Positions 61,501-64,000 of a stretch of DNA of 64,000 nt are shown here, one piece after another. Position numbers and translations under genes: made by a program. Source of the stretch: Opisthocomus hoazin (Eukaryota; Chordata; Aves; Opisthocomiformes; Opisthocomidae); assembly GCF_030867145.1 (NCBI RefSeq), contig NC_134414.1, positions 70,190,814 through 70,254,813 on the forward strand, given 5' to 3'. The notes under the pieces were generated by a model. The model made no database searches, had not been told where the DNA came from, and saw only the letters and a program-made list of their open reading frames with translations. Position 1 is the first letter of the stretch. Each line of letters begins with the position of its first letter.

Positions 61501-64000
61501 AAAATGTTCCAGATTTCTACTCTGGATAAAGAGGTAATTCTATTTTCTGTCAAGCCTTAGTGGAGAGCTGAAAACAGGAGCTTAGATAGTTCTGTACTCT
61601 AAATAATATGTACTTACAGTGTCTTCCAGCTGATGTCTTGTATTACTGTCGACACATCTTTATATGTTCAAAGTGTATCTTTCAGTCTAATGTCAATCTA
61701 ATTTTGTACAATTTAATTTTTTTTTTCCTGAGAAGTATTACTGAATTAATCAGTGGTACTAAGGAGTGGAATTAATATGATTTACAGAAATGTTAACAGT
61801 TACATGGTGAAATTGCAAAACGGGAGGCAAGAGGCTGGAGACCACGCTGTCCGAGTAGTTGGGAATACCTTGAGAGCTATGAAGATTGGTTTTGCTAGGC
61901 CTTTGTTAGAGAAAGTTGCTGTTGGAGCTCTTTCCTTCTGAAGTTCTCCTTCTGCTTCCAAAAAATGTTTGGTTGGTGATATAGAGGTGTAAAACTAATG
62001 AAGAGCATGGATTCAGGAAGAAAGAAAAAATAAATTTATTACAGCTGATCAAGAAATCAAATTCTATTCTGAGTGAAAAAGTTGAACAGAGATTTTATTC
62101 TTTTTTGAAAACATTTTTTCAGTATTCTTTTTCAGAAAAAAACTGAACAATGATTTGGCTTTTTAAATTTCAATTTTTTTTCTAAAGGAAAACTTTGCAC
62201 AAAAGAAAATAAGAATTCATTTAGAATATGTAAGGTATCTAATGTAAGCTTTTATATCAGAATTCCATCTGGGTTTTATAAATAACTGTCAATGTATTAC
62301 AGAAATATCTGGAAGATTCCGTGATTTATTTTTTTTTTATTTTCCCTTCCATCATTGCTAACAATAATTTTGATTTCTTGGTGAATTACAAACATGCTTC
62401 TACTTCAGCCTGGTTGTCCTGTGTGAGCTAGCTTAAAGGAACAAACCCAACCAATGAAGACAAGGCATTTGGAAGTTACTTTGTGCTAAAATCTCAGGCC
62501 ACGTTCATATGAGCTGTGGATCTGACCTTAACAATTTCAAGTCACATTAAAGCTCAAGTTTTGTGTCTTCACTGTAATCATGTAAGTGTTGATTAGTTAC
62601 CCAGTGTTGGTTTTTTTTAATCCAGCTATCATAATCTAAATTCTTTATTTGGCCAAAACTTTTAATAAGTACATGTAATTGGGGACAAGTGAATCCTGAT
62701 TGCCTGCTTGAGGAAGACAAGTGCTTCTCTGTGCTGGGGAAAGGCTGAGTCTGCCTCTTGCTTCAACAGTGAATTTTAAGCTTTGTATCACTCTTCACCT
62801 TCAAGAAAAAAAGCAAGCGATGACAGCATTGCTATTTTAAACTTTTATAGGAGGCTGGCTTGGTATATAATTTTCTGTTTTCCCTTTAAGCTAACCTCAG
62901 CATGCTGTCACATGAATATGGGGCTGAGATGTAGACTAGTGTCTGCTTTCTGGTCAGGGTTTTGTATCAGAGTGGCAGTGACGATGGGAGAGAGCTGCCC
63001 CTCTTCCTTCTCCTGGCCCATTAAAGTGCTGAGGCGTAGTGCTCTGTCAACTCTCTGATGCTGTTCTTATGTCAGTTCTTGTCAGTATTGTGCCAGCACA
63101 TTGCCAATGAATGTGCTTGTCCAAACAGTTGTGTTTGGTCTGCTTCTCTCTTCTGAGCATTAAGAAAATAAGATACTAATTCAGTAACCTCCAATTTCTG
63201 GTATACGGCCCATGGACAGTGTTTTATTGGGGAATAGCCCCAGGTACTTGTTGACCAGATGGTCCATTTACTCTCTCCAGACCAAAGAATACTTTGCTTC
63301 CTCAGCATTTTTACTGTGTCACCTGCCTCCCTCATGCTTAATGCCTGCAGTGTGTGCACTGTGGCATTTCAACTCCTTTATAGACAGTCTGATGGAAAAG
63401 AAGCACCTTGTGATCAGTTTCCTTTGATTTCTATTTGTTTTCTTTTTTTTTTCCTTGAGAGCATAGTGATACTCTTTGACTACTTTTTTGCTGTAATTCC
63501 ATTTACAAGTCCTGTTACAAGAAGCCACTCTGCAAGTTGCATCCCTCTTTCATACACCACTTGTGTGGGGCTGTGCCAGAACCCTCACATGCTGTTCCTC
63601 AGCTGCCTGGGTGAGGGCTGATGCTCTGTCATAACTTTCTAGCCATTTGTTTGCAGGACCAGGAGCTGCAGCTTCAGAAAATTCTGCTGAAGAAAGCATT
63701 TGTTCTGTCCTAATAGCTGTGCAGCTGGATCCCATGCAGATCTGGCAATCCTAGTAATGGCCTTGTTAGACTGTCCAACTCCGGAGCAAATAACCAGTCC
63801 AAGCCATTTCTCTTCAAGACAAAGGAACAAAACCACATTGGTGCTCCACTTCTCAGCTCTGGAGTGCACAGATTGAAGCCCCTCTGCTCCCTATTCTGCT
63901 CCAAACTTCCGACATGCTGTTACCACATCAGGTGTGGAGCTTAGCTACCACAGCCAGGTTCCTTGTAGGCAACATCAGCCCATCTATTTTTCCCTTTCAG
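37508..64000 (+). CDS. NAXD: NAXD gene, 5' part (ATP-dependent (S)-NAD(P)H-hydrate dehydratase); gene-level entry
   Basis: NAXD uses ATP to dehydrate S-NADHX and S-NADPHX, the damaged hydrated forms, back to NADH and NADPH. It works with the epimerase NAXE and has a ribokinase-like fold. Five coding exon positions are visible (two alternative first exons, then exons 2-5), and the spliced frame stays open throughout. The product in this window is 154 residues (mitochondrial start) or 159 residues (ER start), against about 350 in vertebrate NAXD, so the C-terminal half lies to the right. Recognisable family segments are [13 protein letters not shown] (exon 2), YTGAPYFAA (exon 3), GADLSHVF and YSPELIVHP (exon 4), and GPGLGRD (exon 5). 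The later catalytic GxGD motif is outside. Intron 1 contains another gene on the same strand. Intron 4 is 13.3 kb long. Confidence 0.96.
37633..37714 (+). CDS. NAXD: NAXD alternative first exon 1b, probable ER signal or anchor
   Basis: ATG (context GAGGATGTG) opens 27 codons starting [10 protein letters not shown]. They form a hydrophobic core of Ala and Leu (about residues 6-22), followed by LRREE. This is the layout of a signal peptide or N-terminal membrane anchor and parallels the ER-targeted N-terminus of mammalian NAXD. The exon ends GAAG|GTATCG in phase 1, exactly the phase of exon 1a, so either can join exon 2 at 44353. The donor is weaker than that of exon 1a. The two starts lie 125 bp apart, so they need either separate transcription starts in the CpG island or alternative donors from one transcript. 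Confidence 0.75.
38226..38276. repeat. Purine-rich GGGA/GA simple repeat
   Basis: A GGGAGGGAGGGGGAGGG stretch passes into (GA)n and GGGGGAGG within the CpG island. It contains enough G-runs to be capable of G-quadruplex formation, though that is inferred. Confidence 0.6.
38487..38506. repeat. T9A11 homopolymer palindrome in the CpG island
   Basis: Nine T are followed by eleven A, flanked by GGG and CC, with more A-rich sequence up to about 38530. It is the only AT block in 2.5 kb of GC-rich DNA. Poly(dA:dT) tracts tend to exclude nucleosomes, so it may separate two promoter regions. That role is inferred. Confidence 0.8.
38715..38833 (+). promoter_or_regulatory. Long pyrimidine tract and possible 3' splice site before the Myb/SANT start
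   Basis: About 100 bases of nearly uninterrupted C/T (CCCTCC units) end in CGGCCATTGCAG, the make-up of a 3' splice site with AG at 38832-38833. The presumed start codon at 38853 is only 20 bases further on. If used, the Myb/SANT first coding exon would begin at 38834 and an unseen 5' UTR exon would lie upstream. Otherwise the tract is a simple promoter or UTR repeat. Splicing from NAXD exon 1a here would put a stop in frame. Confidence 0.4.
38853..39411 (+). CDS. Myb/SANT-like DNA-binding protein, first coding exon (nested in NAXD intron 1)
   Basis: This exon encodes residues 1-186 of a 320-residue protein. Residues about 6-98 form a Myb/SANT-like (trihelix-type, Myb_DNA-bind_4 family) domain. 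Landmarks are [18 protein letters not shown] with the two conserved tryptophans at 10 and 22, then [21 protein letters not shown] and a closing [13 protein letters not shown] helix. A Pro/Gly/Ala-rich linker and an acidic stretch follow. A VKVE motif centred on Lys172 fits the SUMO consensus. The ATG has context CAAGGATGA. The frame is open further upstream, but only through GC/CT-rich sequence with no better ATG. The exon ends GGCGACG|GTGAGT in phase 1. The likely role is a nuclear DNA-binding regulator. The target is unknown and I cannot give a symbol. Confidence 0.87.
40642..41045 (+). CDS. Myb/SANT-like DNA-binding protein, second coding exon
   Basis: The acceptor TTGTTTTAG precedes GCTTTAAAG. 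The spare G of exon 1 completes a Gly codon and the frame continues [12 protein letters not shown]. Residues 203-210 (PKRSKKRH) resemble a nuclear localisation signal. Residues about 216-270 are a charged, methionine- and glutamine-rich helix, probably a coiled coil ([20 protein letters not shown], then LQMLGQM), as is usual after this type of domain. A Ser/Pro tail ends at TAG 41043-41045, for a total of 320 residues. A possible donor, ATAG|GTACTT, at 41014 would remove the last ten residues and, being phase 1, would join NAXD exon 2 in frame. Whether the exon is terminal or internal cannot be decided from sequence. Confidence 0.85.
41096..41101 (+). promoter_or_regulatory. Candidate polyadenylation signal of the Myb/SANT gene
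   Basis: AATAAA lies 50 bp after the stop codon at 41045. Another AATAAA at 41034-41039 overlaps the last codons. Either could end a short transcript inside NAXD intron 1. The short 3' UTR this implies is unusual but possible. Confidence 0.4.
41102..44352. other. Rest of NAXD intron 1, downstream of the nested gene
   Basis: This is AT-rich intronic DNA ending in a good acceptor (TTTCTTTTTTTCAG) at 44352. No CR1 piece was recognised. A tiny exon-like segment at 41448-41482 is discussed under rejected items. Confidence 0.7.
44353..44503 (+). CDS. NAXD: NAXD exon 2 (shared by all isoforms)
   Basis: After the TTTTTTTCAG acceptor the first two bases complete Val, then the frame reads [20 protein letters not shown] and goes on to [20 protein letters not shown]. 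This is the well conserved N-terminal part of vertebrate NAXD. The ATG at 44400-44402 (Met39 of the mitochondrial form, Met44 of the ER form) is a plausible start for a cytosolic form without targeting peptide. The exon ends CAAGA|GTAAGT in phase 2. Because it takes phase 1, it accepts exon 1a, exon 1b or, in principle, the nested gene's second exon. Confidence 0.97.
44504..45796. other. NAXD intron 2
   Basis: This 1.3-kb intron runs from GTAAGT to TTATTCTAG. No repeat or nested gene was recognised. Confidence 0.9.
45797..45842 (+). CDS. NAXD: NAXD exon 3
   Basis: A 46-nt exon preceded by TTATTCTAG and followed by GTACGT. It completes Glu and encodes [15 protein letters not shown], the strand-turn-helix where NAXD starts its Rossmann-like core. 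It ends in phase 0. Confidence 0.96.
45843..47547. other. NAXD intron 3
   Basis: This is a 1.7-kb intron from GTACGT to TTTTTTAG. It contains an interrupted CA repeat at 46641-46664. Confidence 0.9.
46641..46664. repeat. (CA)n microsatellite in NAXD intron 3
   Basis: About eleven CA units with one CATA interruption. Length polymorphism is likely. Confidence 0.9.
47548..47636 (+). CDS. NAXD: NAXD exon 4
   Basis: The exon follows CTTTTTTAG and is followed by GTAAGTG. It encodes [20 protein letters not shown] and then SPELIVHPV, typical NAXD sequence. It ends in phase 2 within a Leu codon completed by exon 5. Confidence 0.97.
49690..50540 (-). other. Unexplained minus-strand open stretch in NAXD intron 4
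   Basis: Two overlapping minus-strand frames (50219-50539, 106 codons; 49930-50244, 104 codons) are followed by shorter open pieces to about 49690. The second frame is rich in Ser, Glu and Arg ([20 protein letters not shown]). Further downstream another frame reads [13 protein letters not shown]. The block is richer in CpG than the surrounding intron. The frame changes and stops suggest a decayed coding relic, perhaps of a retroelement, but I recognise no defining domain. Chance is a real alternative. Confidence 0.2.
51631..51973 (+). mobile_element. CR1 LINE 3' end in NAXD intron 4 (plus orientation)
   Basis: It begins within the last ORF2 codons ([24 protein letters not shown] reading) and continues through [19 protein letters not shown] and [15 protein letters not shown]. 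It ends with GACTAGATGACCCACAGAGG and three ATTCTGTG units. It is nearly identical over about 300 bp to the minus-strand copy at 17.15 kb, which marks both as recent members of one subfamily. It lies in the sense direction within the intron. Confidence 0.93.
52876..52982 (-). mobile_element. Short CR1 3' tail (minus orientation)
   Basis: The + strand shows ATCACAGAATCACAGAATGG, GAGAGGGACCTCTGGGGATC, CTAGTCCAACCC and GAGCAGGCTGCACAGGGC, about 107 bp of a CR1 3' end read backwards. It is of the same broad subfamily as the 17.15 and 51.63 kb copies but more diverged. Confidence 0.88.
55753..55774. repeat. 22-bp perfect palindrome with inverted TGACAG sites
   Basis: Two 11-bp arms without spacer centre on TTAA and match perfectly. 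Each arm carries TGACAG, the core recognised by TALE homeodomain proteins such as MEIS, PKNOX and TGIF. It lies within NAXD intron 4. It may be a binding site, a remnant of a mobile-element end, or chance. Confidence 0.6.
60948..61056 (+). CDS. NAXD: NAXD exon 5
   Basis: After CCATTTAG the first base completes Leu, then the exon encodes [17 protein letters not shown] and [26 protein letters not shown] (61012-61032, residues 140-146 of the mitochondrial form) is the conserved glycine-rich motif of the dehydratase and ribokinase-like fold. The exon ends AAG|GTAATG in phase 0, ready for the exon that in mammals continues with the [20 protein letters not shown] region. Confidence 0.97.
61057..64000. 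other. NAXD intron 5, complete to the window end
   Basis: No further NAXD exon was found in this stretch. The final bases CTATTTTTCCCTTTCAG (63984-64000) form a strong acceptor, so exon 6 most likely starts at the very next base. Open frames inside the intron are short and overlapping and match nothing known. Confidence 0.8.

Noticed and set aside
1..64000. tRNA, rRNA, CRISPR or bacterial-type operon features
   Set aside because: None was recognised. The window is vertebrate intron and intergenic DNA, where operons and CRISPR arrays are not expected.

Overview
This is vertebrate, almost certainly avian, genomic DNA. The repeats are dominated by CR1 LINEs with the bird-type 3' end (runs related to ATTCTATGA/ATTCTGTGA), there is a short avian-style solo LTR, and the only recognisable genes are intron-containing and sit on one large CpG island. 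Everything gene-like is on the + strand in the right half. The species cannot be told from the sequence alone.

Left part, 1-37.2 kb: I see no confidently supported protein-coding exon. It holds a 5'-truncated CR1 with a broken reverse transcriptase (7.1-9.0 kb), a solo LTR with a 4-bp target duplication (10.9-11.4 kb), CR1 pieces at 17.2-18.1, 24.9, 26.5 and 36.6 kb, and otherwise unremarkable intergenic DNA. Human RAB20 lies next to NAXD, but no RAB20-like exon was recognised here.

Right part, 37.2-64 kb: a CpG island (about 37.2-39.7 kb) carries three starts. Two are short alternative first exons of NAXD, the ATP-dependent NAD(P)HX dehydratase that repairs hydrated NAD(P)H. One (37508-37574) reads as a mitochondrial presequence and the other (37633-37714) as an ER signal or membrane anchor. 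Both end in phase 1 and join in frame to the shared exon 2 at 44353. Exons 2-5 (44353-44503, 45797-45842, 47548-47636, 60948-61056) encode the N-terminal half of the enzyme. The window ends exactly on a pyrimidine tract plus CAG that looks like the acceptor of exon 6.

The third start opens a two-exon Myb/SANT-like (trihelix-type) DNA-binding protein (38853-39411 and 40642-41045, 320 residues). It lies wholly inside NAXD intron 1 on the same strand. Its second exon contains a possible donor at 41014 that is also in phase 1, so it could splice in frame onto NAXD exon 2. Either this is an independent nested gene ending at 41045, or the locus can make a DNA-binding-domain/NAXD fusion. This is the observation most worth testing.

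NAXD intron 4 is long (13.3 kb). It contains a CR1 tail very similar to the one at 17.2 kb, a second CR1 scrap, an unexplained open stretch near 50 kb and a 22-bp perfect palindrome at 55.75 kb.
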